From the NCBI GenBank assembly GCA_025358085.1, contig JANYKT010000116.1, forward strand, positions 1 to 33,802: a stretch of DNA of 33,802 nt, given 5' to 3'. The position numbers and the translations under genes were made by a program. Numbering within the stretch: position 1 is the stretch's first letter; each line of letters opens with the position of its first letter. Shown piece after piece: positions 7,822 through 16,102 of this stretch. The notes beneath the pieces were generated by a model. That model made no database searches and was not told the DNA's origin. It saw only the letters and a program-made list of their open reading frames with translations. Source of the stretch: Deltaproteobacteria bacterium (GTDB taxonomy: Bacteria > Myxococcota > Myxococcia > Myxococcales > 40CM-4-68-19).

Positions 7822-9929
7822 CGGGAGGGCTTGAACTCGAGGACGGCCAACGACCAGGGGCGAAGGCGGAACCGGGAGGCAGGGCCCTGGAACTGTGAGG
7901 GCAGGAGGCCTTCCGCATCGGACAGGACCCAGGCTCCGGCCGGGGCGACGGCCCCGCACCCGGCCGTCTCCAATCCCAGGTCGAGGGCGGTCTCCGGATC
8001 GCGGTTCAAGGCGATGACCACCAGCTTCCCGTCGGGCGCCCGCGACGCGAACACCGACGCGAGCGCGTCGGAGCCGCCGCGGACCTCGATCGATTCGCTC
8101 CCGAAGGTGGCGCCCTTGCCGTCGTAGTTGCGGAATGCGCGAAACGCCCAGGCGGCCAGCGATCCCTTCTCGGGCCAGGGAAAGTAAAAAGCCGCGTCGA
8201 TGCCGAGGGTGCCGAAGTGGCCCAGCGCCTCGGCCAGCGCCAGCCCCCCGCTGATGTGCTTCTCCGCGCCGAAGTTGTACTCGCCGATCACAACGCCGAG
8301 CCCGGGGTATTCAGCGTCGATGGTCTTCCGGATTCGCGGAATCAGCATCACGGTGTCGTCGATCCAGGATTCGTCCCGGTAGGCCGGATCCCACAGCGAG
8401 CGCACCGCGCGCATCCTCCGCATCGCGGTGTCGCGATCGACGGCGCCATCGTGTCCCATACCGATGTTGGTACCTTGCGAATAATAATGGACGTCGACGT
8501 AATCCACCGTTCGCGATCCGCTCTTTGCGTCGTGCTCGCGCAGCCGCGCTAGCCACCACGGGAGCAGCGCTGCACCCGCGTGGCGGAGGCGCGACAGGGG
8601 TACGCCGGCAGGTCGCGCCTCTCCGGTATCGAAGAGCGATGGGTATCCCCAACCGGTAAACCCGGCGATTCGCGCCCGGGGATCTGCGCGGCGAATGGCT
8701 GCCGAGGTCTCCAGCGTGCGCTCCAGGAGCTCCTCATAAGTGACGGGTTGGGGGTGGACGTCGCGATGGGTCGAATTCCAGAGCGTAGGCTCGTTGTCGA
8801 GCATGTACATCGCCAGCGCCTCCTGGCCGGTGGCACGCAGCTCGCGTACCCATGGCTCGTTCGACGCCGGGCCTGCGGCGACGCTGGTCTGCTCGGGTCC
8901 GCGGGGAGCCAGGAGCGCGCCATCCCGCCCGACCCCGTCGCCGCAGTCGTTGCGGTACGGGTCCACCTTCCTCTGCGGCGGATAGAAGTCGGTGGAAAAG
9001 GCGCAGGATCGGTCGTCCTTCGCGATCCAGCCGATCATCGGAAGCGTGAACGCGATCTGCCGATGGTCCGCCTTCGCGTGTTCGACAAACGACCGCCAGC
9101 CCCCGCTCGGCTTGTCGCTGGACACGTTGCGAAAAAACCAGTCTGCGCCTGTGTTCCACGTCCCCAGTTTCCAGTTGTAACGGGTGCTCGTGTTGCCTCC
9201 CCAACGGAGGGCAGTGGCGCCGAGCTCGCTCGCCAATTGCGGGTCTCCCTGGGCGACGCCATAAATGAGGGGATTGATCGGGTGCGAGTGCTGGCAGTCC
9301 AGCACCGCGCCGAGCTTCCGCACCGGACCCAGCGAGGAATGCCTGACGGTGAATTCGGGCGGCTCGCGCAGCGCGAAGCCTACCGAGGAGATCTCGACCT
9401 GGTGCTCGCCAACTGCGGACGCCGCTCGCAGGGTGAGCCGATCGAACGGCTCGAGCGCCGGATTGAGCGAGTCCATCGAAATCCAGATCTCGGTCCAGCC
9501 GTCGGGCTGCTCCACGCGCGAGGCCTTGCCGGGGCGAACCCTGGGGAAGGCGTGGGCTGCCCGGGAATCGAGGGAGATCTCGAGAAAGTCTCCGTAAGCG
9601 GCGGGTGCGCGCAGCCGCAGAACGAGGCCGCCGAAGCCCGGTTTCACCGCGGCGTGGCCGAAGATCCAGCCGGCTGCTGCGGAGAAGTCGACGCGCGCTG
9701 GCTGGCCCGGGCTCAGCGTGTGCTTCGCCCAGCCCAGGTCCTTCCATCCGGCAGCGACCTGGCCGTCCTCGAGGACCGGCAGGTCCGATCGGAGTGGTGG
9801 GGACGCCGGCCCGCCCTCGGCTCTTCCAAGCCCTGAGTACGCGCCCAGGGCAAGTAGCCAGAGGACGGCCGCCGCGACGGGTCCGGGCCGCAGCCTGTCT
9901 GCGACTCCGGAAAAGGATGGAGCGGCCAT
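7818..9929 (-). CDS. Secreted glycoside hydrolase family 44-like endoglycanase
   Basis: 703 aa. An N-terminal signal peptide (hydrophobic 19-38) is probably cleaved near GRA-EG. Residues of about 55-195 form a beta-rich module, perhaps carbohydrate-binding. The catalytic part carries GH44 landmarks: HPINPLIYGVA, TALRWGGNTSTRYNW, MLDNEPTLWNSTHRDVHP and VVIGEYNFG. Glu380 (DNEP) is the expected acid/base and Glu550 (GEYN) the nucleophile; their spacing of 170 is close to that of the clostridial GH44 cellulase. The family cuts beta-1,4-glucans, xyloglucan or mannan. Placement inside a Wzy operon suggests trimming or release of its own polymer. ATG 9929 lies 4 nt after the stop of the upstream gene. 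A longer in-frame ATG at 9980 would overlap that gene and spoil the signal peptide. Confidence 0.85.
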   Translation of the reverse strand: MAAPSFSGVADRLRPGPVAAAVLWLLALGAYSGLGRAEGGPASPPLRSDLPVLEDGQVAAGWKDLGWAKHTLSPGQPARVDFSAAAGWIFGHAAVKPGFGGLVLRLRAPAAYGDFLEISLDSRAAHAFPRVRPGKASRVEQPDGWTEIWISMDSLNPALEPFDRLTLRAASAVGEHQVEISSVGFALREPPEFTVRHSSLGPVRKLGAVLDCQHSHPINPLIYGVAQGDPQLASELGATALRWGGNTSTRYNWKLGTWNTGADWFFRNVSSDKPSGGWRSFVEHAKADHRQIAFTLPMIGWIAKDDRSCAFSTDFYPPQRKVDPYRNDCGDGVGRDGALLAPRGPEQTSVAAGPASNEPWVRELRATGQEALAMYMLDNEPTLWNSTHRDVHPQPVTYEELLERTLETSAAIRRADPRARIAGFTGWGYPSLFDTGEARPAGVPLSRLRHAGAALLPWWLARLREHDAKSGSRTVDYVDVHYYSQGTNIGMGHDGAVDRDTAMRRMRAVRSLWDPAYRDESWIDDTVMLIPRIRKTIDAEYPGLGVVIGEYNFGAEKHISGGLALAEALGHFGTLGIDAAFYFPWPEKGSLAAWAFRAFRNYDGKGATFGSESIEVRGGSDALASVFASRAPDGKLVVIALNRDPETALDLGLETAGCGAVAPAGAWVLSDAEGLLPSQFQGPASRFRLRPWSLAVLEFKPSR

Positions 9930-9933
9930 CGGT

Positions 9934-10431
9934 CTACCGCCGGTCCATGACTGTGCACCCGACGAAGTGATTGCGGCCAATCTGCTCGAGGGTGCGCGAA
10001 GCGTCGTCGAGCCGGGTATCGCCGTATTCGACGCAGAGCAGCGCCGCGTCGCAGGCGAGGGCGATCGCCGTACCCAGCGGGTTGGTCGTGATCGGCTCGA
10101 TTACGATGAGCCGGCCGGGGACCCCGGGCCGGGGCGGCGCCTGCAGGGAAGACAGCAGGTCGGAGAGCTCGCTCAAGCCCATCCCCTCGGTAGAGATGAT
10201 CTGTAGCGCGCTCCCGCGGTGCATCTGCCCGATGGTGGCGAGGGCCTTGGCGAGCGAGAGGACCGAATCCGCGCGCTGGGTCGGCACCAGGGCGAGCGTC
10301 TGCCAGGGGCGCCGCAAGGTCGCGAACCAGAGCTCCTGCAGCTCCCGCGACGGCAGGCCGGTCAGCTCCGCGCGGGAAGCGGGCCTCACCAGCGAGGTGA
10401 CGGGTGCAGTCTTGGTGCCGCCGTTTCTCAC
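9934..10431 (-). CDS. Degenerate CpsD/BY-kinase-like P-loop protein (pseudo-ATPase)
   Basis: 165 aa. The order of segments follows the cytoplasmic domain of bacterial tyrosine kinases of the CpsD/CapB/Wze type: RELQELWFATLRR ahead of the first strand, TLALVPTQRADSVLSLAKAL where the Walker A loop should be, GRLIVIEP in the place of Walker B, and ACDAALLCVEYGDTRLDDA, which fits the later ADGVLLVV-type strand. There is no GK[S/T]; residues 49-58 lack both Gly and Lys. The Walker A' Asp is also absent (ALQIIS), and the C-terminus has no tyrosine cluster. ATP binding or autophosphorylation is therefore unlikely. GTG at 10431 overlaps the stop of the GT2 gene (GTGA). The probable role is a structural partner of the Wzz-type protein encoded three genes upstream. 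Confidence 0.7.
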   Translation of the reverse strand: MRNGGTKTAPVTSLVRPASRAELTGLPSRELQELWFATLRRPWQTLALVPTQRADSVLSLAKALATIGQMHRGSALQIISTEGMGLSELSDLLSSLQAPPRPGVPGRLIVIEPITTNPLGTAIALACDAALLCVEYGDTRLDDASRTLEQIGRNHFVGCTVMDRR

Positions 10432-11621
10432 TTCTGTCGTTCCCCCTGGCGCTGCGTTCGCACCCAGATGCCGCTGCCGCCCTGTTTGCCGCGGACCGCA
10501 AGGGTAGCCTTCCAGATGACGTATAGGGGGGAAACGGCAAGGTCAAGAAGGCCGCGCAGGCCGGTTCCCGAAAGGGACCAGCCCCGCAGGACGTACAGGA
10601 ACAGCGCGGCGGCGCAGGCCGAGTACAGCGTCGCTGCCGCGATCCAGTGCCCCGCCCGGCCGGACACCACCAGCGACACCACCAGGCCCAGCGCCACCGT
10701 CACGGCGATCTTCGCGAGCGGCGGGACCAGCACGTCGAATGCGAGATCGAGGAGGACCGGATCCTTCCGGCGGAGCGCGCCCGCGAGGAGCCTTGGGCCG
10801 TGGAGCCGCGCCATCTGCCGCCGCCCGCCTTCCCAGCGCAGTCGCTGCGACTTGCTCGCACTTCCGCCGGGGACCATCTCGCCCCAGACGTGGGCCTCTC
10901 CGGCGTACTGGATCCGGTGTCCCGCTTCGCCGATCTGGATGCCGAACTCGAGATCCTCGACGAGGGAGAACGCCCGATGCGGCACCTGCTCAAGCAGCGA
11001 CCGGCTGAAGCACATGCCATTGCCGCGCAGGCCGCAAGAGAGCTCGAGCCGCTCGCGGCCTCGCGAACGCAAGACGTGGAACGCACCCAGCGCGATGGCG
11101 ATGAGCCGCGTGCGCCACGATTCGTGCGGGTTCCGCACGCCGTAGTCCGCTTGGACGGCGAGGGCGCCAGCCTCGAGTCGCGCAGCAAAAGCGGAGAGAA
11201 GGTTGGCGGAGACGAGCGTGTCCGCGTCGACAACCACCAAGGCGTCGGCGTTGCCTTGCAACGAATGCTCGAAAGCGGCTTCCAGCGCGAACCCTTTTCC
11301 GCGCTTCTCCAGATCGACGCGCTCGAGCACTTCGGCGCCTGCGGCCCGCGCGCGCGCGCCCGTCGCATCCTGGCAGTTGTCGGCCACGACCAGCACGCGA
11401 ACCAGATTCCGCGGCCAGTCGACGGCGCGTAGGCTCGCGACGGTAGCCGCGATGCCGCGCTCCTCGTTGTGCGCGGGGACGATGAGGTCGAAGCGAAGAC
11501 GGCGTTCGAGCGCGGCCGGGGCCTGCGCCCGCGCCGAAGCGAGCGTCAGGATCAGGAGATAGAGGCATGCGAGCCCGACCGGCAGACCGCACACAAGGAG
11601 CGCCACGGTGAGGATCGTCAA
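10428..11621 (-). CDS. Membrane GT2 glycosyltransferase (processive-type)
   Basis: 397 aa. One N-terminal membrane helix (about 2-28) is followed by a GT-A domain: LIVPAHNEERG (47-55), VVVDADT with the metal-binding DAD at 132-134, VEDLEFG with the catalytic Asp near 223, and QRLRW (259-263). The Q-x-x-R-W motif is that of cellulose/hyaluronan/poly-GlcNAc synthase-type GT2 enzymes. Three more hydrophobic segments lie between about 295 and 373. It may extend the lipid-linked repeat or act as a partly processive synthase. The TTG at 11621 overlaps the polymerase stop (TTGA) and lies at the first hydrophobic helix; the open frame continues upstream without conserved sequence, and the exact start is uncertain. 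Confidence 0.85.
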   Translation of the reverse strand: MTILTVALLVCGLPVGLACLYLLILTLASARAQAPAALERRLRFDLIVPAHNEERGIAATVASLRAVDWPRNLVRVLVVADNCQDATGARARAAGAEVLERVDLEKRGKGFALEAAFEHSLQGNADALVVVDADTLVSANLLSAFAARLEAGALAVQADYGVRNPHESWRTRLIAIALGAFHVLRSRGRERLELSCGLRGNGMCFSRSLLEQVPHRAFSLVEDLEFGIQIGEAGHRIQYAGEAHVWGEMVPGGSASKSQRLRWEGGRRQMARLHGPRLLAGALRRKDPVLLDLAFDVLVPPLAKIAVTVALGLVVSLVVSGRAGHWIAAATLYSACAAALFLYVLRGWSLSGTGLRGLLDLAVSPLYVIWKATLAVRGKQGGSGIWVRTQRQGERQK

Positions 11622-13216
11622 GTGGCCCAACCCGATTCGGATGACCCTTTCGCCTCCGCCGCGCGCACGCGCGCCAGCTTGCGGAGCGAGGTTTCCCTCG
11701 GCACCCAGCGCCACGCGCCCGATTCGATCGAGAGCTTTCCGGCCATCAACATCGCCGGCGCGAGCGTGAAAGTCGTCAACCATTCGCTGACGCCGATGTC
11801 GCCGTAGGACTGATTCAGATGGAGATAGACGAGCACGATCGACATCAGCGCCGCTGTTCGCACTGCGGGATCCGCCGACCAATGGTAGGTGCGCGCCGCC
11901 AGAAACACCGTGGTCAGCAGCATGGCAAAGACCCCTGCGAACCCCAGCGGACCTGCGAATGGGAAGAACGCGACCAGGCTGTTGTGCGGGATGTATTTGA
12001 AGCGCGGATATGCTTGGGAAACGTCGGGCAGCAGGATCTTCTCGACGTATTCATGCCCGAAGCCGACCCCCCAGAAGGGATGCGCCGAGATGTTGAGCAC
12101 CAGGTTCATGTTTTCCAGGTCGCGCCAAAGGGTCGATCCGTCGCTCTTCGAATCCAGGACGGAACGGATGGTGGTGACCGGACGGAAGATCGTCGAGTAC
12201 GGAGAGTTCCACCCGGCGGCCAGGTAAAGCGCCGCGATGGGCAGGGAGATCAGGGCCACGCGCACGATGCGACGCTTCAGGGGCGTCCAGGTGCTGAGCG
12301 AGCCAGCGACGATCAGCCCGCCCACCAGCGCGACCCACACCAGGCGGCGGTGATTGAACACCATGCCCAGCAGGATGACTCCGGCGGCGACGAAGCGCGA
12401 CCAGTGAAAGGCGCCGCGCACGCGCTCATTCATCATCACCACCAGCAGGAGAATGGCGGCTGCGAAAAGTCTCGAATCGGCGTGGGTCGTCGAACACGCG
12501 AGGCGGCTGCCATCGGGGAAGCGGACAGTGTAATAGATATAGACGGCGAGCAGCGCGCGGTACATCGCCGAGCCCACAAGCACGAGTCCGAGGGTCCGGA
12601 GATCGCGCGATCCGCGATAGGCGCCGTGCATGAGGATCATCAGGAGGACGGAGTAGACGAGACGCTGGATCTGCGCCAGCGACTCGAAAAACTGGCCGCC
12701 GTTCGCCAATCCCCACGCCCAGAGCACGACCATGCTCACCATTGAGATGGCCGCGCCGATGACCATTGGTCGCGCGAGCGGGATGGTGCCCCGGGTGTCG
12801 ATCTCGACCCCCTTCGCGCGGCGCACCCAGTGAACGATGAGGAGATACACGAGCAGGATATCGAACCCGGTGAACTTCAGCGCCGCGACGTGTGTCACCA
12901 GGTTCAGGTTCCCGAGCAGAGCCTTGCCGATGATGCAGAACGGCGTAGTCCATTGGTAGACCGCGAATGCCTCGTAGGGCGCCTCCATGGTGACGCCGAG
13001 GATCAGCAGCGCGGTGACAGACCAGCGCAGCGGGATGACCCACACCAGCGCGAGCGCTCCGAGAGCGAGCATCAGTCCGAGGCAGGCCGCGATGTCTCCG
13101 CCCGTCACGAAATCCGCTACCAGTGCGACGACGCCCAGGCCAACGACGGTCGCTAGCGCGGCGCGGTCCACCCCGCGTGCGCGGGGCCTTTCAGGGCCAG
13201 CGGCCGGATTCGTCAC
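11618..13216 (-). CDS. Wzy-type polysaccharide polymerase / O-antigen ligase-like membrane protein
   Basis: 532 aa with about 12-14 hydrophobic segments and a large loop between about 330 and 405. In that loop SAHPFWGVGFGHEYVEK, followed by YIPHNSLVAFFPFAGPLGF, matches the Wzy_C (O-antigen ligase/polymerase) signature of a Gly-rich turn followed by His-Asn-Ser. Such proteins join lipid-linked repeat units in the periplasm, or ligate glycans to lipid A or protein. Position beside Wzz- and Wza-type genes favours polymerase over ligase. The GTG at 13216 overlaps the Wzz-type stop (GTGA) and the GT2 follows by a TTGA overlap, so three products are made from a coupled message. Confidence 0.87.
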   Translation of the reverse strand: MTNPAAGPERPRARGVDRAALATVVGLGVVALVADFVTGGDIAACLGLMLALGALALVWVIPLRWSVTALLILGVTMEAPYEAFAVYQWTTPFCIIGKALLGNLNLVTHVAALKFTGFDILLVYLLIVHWVRRAKGVEIDTRGTIPLARPMVIGAAISMVSMVVLWAWGLANGGQFFESLAQIQRLVYSVLLMILMHGAYRGSRDLRTLGLVLVGSAMYRALLAVYIYYTVRFPDGSRLACSTTHADSRLFAAAILLLVVMMNERVRGAFHWSRFVAAGVILLGMVFNHRRLVWVALVGGLIVAGSLSTWTPLKRRIVRVALISLPIAALYLAAGWNSPYSTIFRPVTTIRSVLDSKSDGSTLWRDLENMNLVLNISAHPFWGVGFGHEYVEKILLPDVSQAYPRFKYIPHNSLVAFFPFAGPLGFAGVFAMLLTTVFLAARTYHWSADPAVRTAALMSIVLVYLHLNQSYGDIGVSEWLTTFTLAPAMLMAGKLSIESGAWRWVPRETSLRKLARVRAAEAKGSSESGWAT

Positions 13217-14676
13217 GGCAGTGTGATTTCGGCAAGCACCTGCATTCCGAGGAGCCGCTCCACCTGCCAGCGCTGGTAGATCCGGCGCGAGCGCAGGTCC
13301 GTGATCACCGCGGCGCTGATCCCGAGGAGCACGCCGATGAGGCCGGCCGCGGTCAGCACCAGCGCGGGCTTCGGCTTGGTCGCGGTCAGCGGCACCGTCG
13401 CCGGGCGAAGGACGCTGTAGCGATACCGGAAGGCCGCGCGCTGCGTCTCGCGCTCCAACTCGACCGCGTCGATGCGCTCGATGAGCGTGGAGTAACGGCC
13501 CAGTTCGTACCGCAGCTCGCTCTTTGCTTGTTCGATCTCGGGCTGTTCGATCTCGTCGGTGGGGTTCTGCGTGAGGCGCAGCGCCTCCGCCGGGATGCCC
13601 GTGTTGCGGTTGCTGGCCGTGCGGGCGTCGAAGGCGGGTCCACCGAGAGCCTGGTATTCCTTCTCCAGCTTTCGATATTCCTCGCGCAGCGCGACGAGTT
13701 GTACCGGCTCCGAGGTCTGCTGCTGCCGGATCGTCTCCCGCAGGTCGATCACCTCAGGGTGGAACTCGGAGTAGGTCTGCTGCAGGCTAGCCATCTTCGA
13801 CTCAAGCTCGGCGACGTGCCGTCGCCGGAACTCCTCGAGCTCCTGGATCGCCTGCTGCTTGGCCTGCAGCGAGTCGCGCAGCCGCTGCAGCTCCGGATTC
13901 ATCGGCGGTGGGCGATGCACGACGGGCCGCGGAGCCTGCGCCGCGGCGGTCTTCGTTTTGACCGGGCCCCGCAGCGTCAACACCTTTTCGACCGACGCGC
14001 TCACCTTTTCCTTCTCTCCCTCGGCTCGGCTCTCGAGCAGGCCGATGGCCTCGGAGACCGCGGAGACCTCCTTGAACTGCCGCGCTTCGAGGAAATTTTC
14101 GTAGGCCGCGACTGTGAGCCGGTAGGCGGTCACGGCATCCCACCAATCGACCGAGATGGTCACCGTCTCGTCCGCGGTGGCGACCTCCAGCTGCTTTTCG
14201 AGGGTCCCGACGAGCATGTCCTCCTTGTCCTCCGCGGTCATGGGCTTGCGCACGAGGCGCACGATCTTGTCCTTGAGCGACTGGATCGGGGCCCGGTTCG
14301 CGTCCCAGGTCTCGGCGAGATTCGTCTTGCGCACCAGCGAAACGAGGTTGTCGGTGCGGAGCACCAGATCGCTGGCGGCCCGCGTGGGAGTGTCGAAGTC
14401 CCACGAGCGGTCGAGCCCGGCGAGCGTGCTGATCACCTGGTTCCGCTGCGCCTGGATCTTGATCTCCGCGTGATACAGCCGGGGCATCACGATAAGGCCC
14501 AGCCAGCCGAACAGCAGCATCCCCACGGCCACCTCCGCCGTCAGCGCGCGGTGGCGGCGTATGGCGCCAGCGACGAAGCCGCTGTAGTCGCGCAGCTTGG
14601 TGTAGTCGAAAAGGTCGGACTCCGCGCCCTCGATTTCCTGAGGAGGAAGCGGAACCGGAGATCGGTCGCCACTCAT
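13213..14676 (-). CDS. Wzz-type polysaccharide co-polymerase (Wzz/GNVR family), no kinase domain
   Basis: 487 aa. A short cytoplasmic head is followed by a first membrane helix (about 45-65). A long periplasmic part includes a strongly charged, Gln/Glu-rich coiled coil (about 275-350, with SEFHPEVIDLRETI as in the GNVR/Wzc periplasmic region). A proline-rich segment, ATVPLTATKPKPAL, leads into the second helix (about 435-456), and a 30-residue cytoplasmic tail follows. This is the PCP-2/3 layout that controls chain length. The tyrosine-kinase domain of Wzc is not fused; the only candidate partner in the operon is the degenerate protein at 9934. The ATG at 14676 has AGGGGG upstream, 18 nt after the stop of the small protein gene. 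Confidence 0.88.
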   Translation of the reverse strand: MSGDRSPVPLPPQEIEGAESDLFDYTKLRDYSGFVAGAIRRHRALTAEVAVGMLLFGWLGLIVMPRLYHAEIKIQAQRNQVISTLAGLDRSWDFDTPTRAASDLVLRTDNLVSLVRKTNLAETWDANRAPIQSLKDKIVRLVRKPMTAEDKEDMLVGTLEKQLEVATADETVTISVDWWDAVTAYRLTVAAYENFLEARQFKEVSAVSEAIGLLESRAEGEKEKVSASVEKVLTLRGPVKTKTAAAQAPRPVVHRPPPMNPELQRLRDSLQAKQQAIQELEEFRRRHVAELESKMASLQQTYSEFHPEVIDLRETIRQQQTSEPVQLVALREEYRKLEKEYQALGGPAFDARTASNRNTGIPAEALRLTQNPTDEIEQPEIEQAKSELRYELGRYSTLIERIDAVELERETQRAAFRYRYSVLRPATVPLTATKPKPALVLTAAGLIGVLLGISAAVITDLRSRRIYQRWQVERLLGMQVLAEITLP

Positions 14677-14694
14677 CGTGATTTCCCCCTGCGG

Positions 14695-14865
14695 CTAGAT
14701 CAACTTGAAATAGAAGTACTTGAGAGCGAGAACGTAGCAGAAGCAGAATACCACGTAGAAGAGCAGCGACCGCTTGAAGCCGCGCGATGGATTCGGATCG
14801 CGCGCCATCCGGACAGGGATGACGATCGCCATGATGATCGCCGAGAGAAGGAGCAGCTTGGCCAT
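14695..14865 (-). CDS. Small two-helix membrane protein (56 aa)
   Basis: A 56-aa reading frame from ATG 14865 to TAG fills the gap between the outer-membrane barrel gene and the Wzz-type gene. It has two hydrophobic segments, about residues 2-18 and 33-53, separated by a polar loop, ARDPNPSRGFKRS, with net positive charge. The second helix is rich in aromatic residues and Cys (LLFYVVFCFCYV). Codon third positions are mostly G or C, like its neighbours, and gaps of 10 and 18 nt fit the operon. The ribosome site is weak (GAAGG about 14 nt upstream), so it may be translated by re-initiation from the barrel gene. No family is recognised; a helper of the co-polymerase or polymerase is plausible. 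Confidence 0.65.
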   Translation of the reverse strand: MAKLLLLSAIIMAIVIPVRMARDPNPSRGFKRSLLFYVVFCFCYVLALKYFYFKLI

Positions 14866-14875
14866 GGGTTAAAGG

Positions 14876-16099
14876 CTACCTTCGCGCCACGCCGGGGAAG
14901 GTCCCCGTGAAGCCAGCCAGGACCGTCCATTGATGGACCGGATCCTCAGTGGGCCCGAGCAGGCGGGTGGGAGAGACGAGCGCGAGGCGGGTCCCGAGGT
15001 GAACGCTGGCGCTGGGCGAGAGCCGGTGCATGAGGGACGCATCCGCACCCGCTCCCCACGCGCCCGCGAGCGTGCCTCCAAGGATTCGATCACCTGATCC
15101 CGAGGCCGTGAGGGTCCAGTCCGGAACCGGCGACCAGGTCGCGGACAGGCGCGTCAGCCCGCGGAGATAGGTGACTCCTGAAAAAGGATCGAGAGCCGGC
15201 TGGACGTTGCCGTCTGCCGCGAAGCCGAGGTGCTGCGATCGGACCGGAATGTCCCATCCCAGGGATGCCTGCGCGGTAGGGGCCAGCAGCAGGTCGCCGG
15301 GATTCGCGAGGAGTCCGTTGGCTGCGGTAGCTGCCCCGTTGTACACGAGGGTCAACCCGACACCCGCCGTCGCCCGCACGTCCGGATCGAGGCTGCGCGC
15401 CCACCTCACCATGACATCGACGGCCCGCGACTGCAGGTCGGCGCCGGTCACCGACGAACGTCCGGTCGCCGTGAGCGCGACGCTGTTCAGCCGATCGAAG
15501 ATGTACGTTGCGTTGACGCCCAGGGTGGCCGAGCGCTGGAGGGGCAGCGTCGCGCGGCCGAAGCTTCCCTGGCCCCCTCCCACGGTGAAGGTCGCGCGCG
15601 CGTCCGCGACCAGCAGCCGCGAGAAATGCTCCAGCACAGACGCCGTCGTGCTGGACGACAAAGTCGAGATGAAGCGGCGTCTGGGCAACCGGTCGAGTCC
15701 GGGCTGTCCAGCCTGGGGCGGAGGAGGCGCAGTTCCCGCCAGCCCCGGTGCCAGGCCTTGCCCGAGCAGCGAGAAGTCCTGCTCGCCAAAGAGGAAGGTC
15801 TCGCTGAGCGAATAGCGCTGGGTTCCCTCGCGCAGGTCGAAGCTCGCGGTCGTTCCTTGAAAGTAGTTCACCTGCGAAACGCCGGAACCGTGCGGGCTGG
15901 AGAGCGCGAGGCGGGGAGCGTAGCTGAGGGCGAACGAGCCGTCCCCAATCGTGTCGGAGATCGACAAGAGCCCGCCGAGGACGCCGCTTCCATACGCGGA
16001 CGGCGACTGCACGTCGTTGCCGAGGGTGCTGTCCGCCGTGAGCGAGGTGGTGAGGATCGGCGCGCCCAGCGCAGCAATCGCTATGAGCACGCCAGCCAC
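14876..16099 (-). CDS. Outer-membrane beta-barrel protein of the export operon
   Basis: 407 aa. A short hydrophobic signal (about 1-20) is followed by a Gly/Ser/Thr-rich sequence with many alternating amphipathic strands, such as ATLGVNATYIFDRLNSVALTA and HLGTRLALVSP. The protein ends in a strand-rich tail. A proline-rich loop (TAPPPPQAGQPG, about 122-133) interrupts one hairpin. This is the composition of a large outer-membrane barrel. In Myxococcota and related groups such a barrel is often encoded beside a short Wza-type lipoprotein, where it may form the outer-membrane pore that Wza of E. coli forms alone. The GTG at 16099 follows the upstream stop by 3 nt, with GGAG at good spacing. Confidence 0.72.
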   Translation of the reverse strand: MAGVLIAIAALGAPILTTSLTADSTLGNDVQSPSAYGSGVLGGLLSISDTIGDGSFALSYAPRLALSSPHGSGVSQVNYFQGTTASFDLREGTQRYSLSETFLFGEQDFSLLGQGLAPGLAGTAPPPPQAGQPGLDRLPRRRFISTLSSSTTASVLEHFSRLLVADARATFTVGGGQGSFGRATLPLQRSATLGVNATYIFDRLNSVALTATGRSSVTGADLQSRAVDVMVRWARSLDPDVRATAGVGLTLVYNGAATAANGLLANPGDLLLAPTAQASLGWDIPVRSQHLGFAADGNVQPALDPFSGVTYLRGLTRLSATWSPVPDWTLTASGSGDRILGGTLAGAWGAGADASLMHRLSPSASVHLGTRLALVSPTRLLGPTEDPVHQWTVLAGFTGTFPGVARR

Positions 16100-16102
16100 G
16101 CT

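Noticed and set aside
6514-8127. Long plus-strand open frame antisense to the GT4 and GH44 genes
   Set aside because: The opposite strand encodes clear glycosyltransferase and GH44 motifs; the plus-strand translation is low-complexity and Arg-rich.
13213-14676. A fused Wzc-type tyrosine kinase
   Set aside because: The Wzz-type protein ends about 30 residues after its second helix and has no P-loop domain.
13123-14910. 595-codon plus-strand frame antisense to the Wzz-type gene
   Set aside because: The minus strand encodes a complete co-polymerase with two membrane helices; the antisense product has no recognisable fold.
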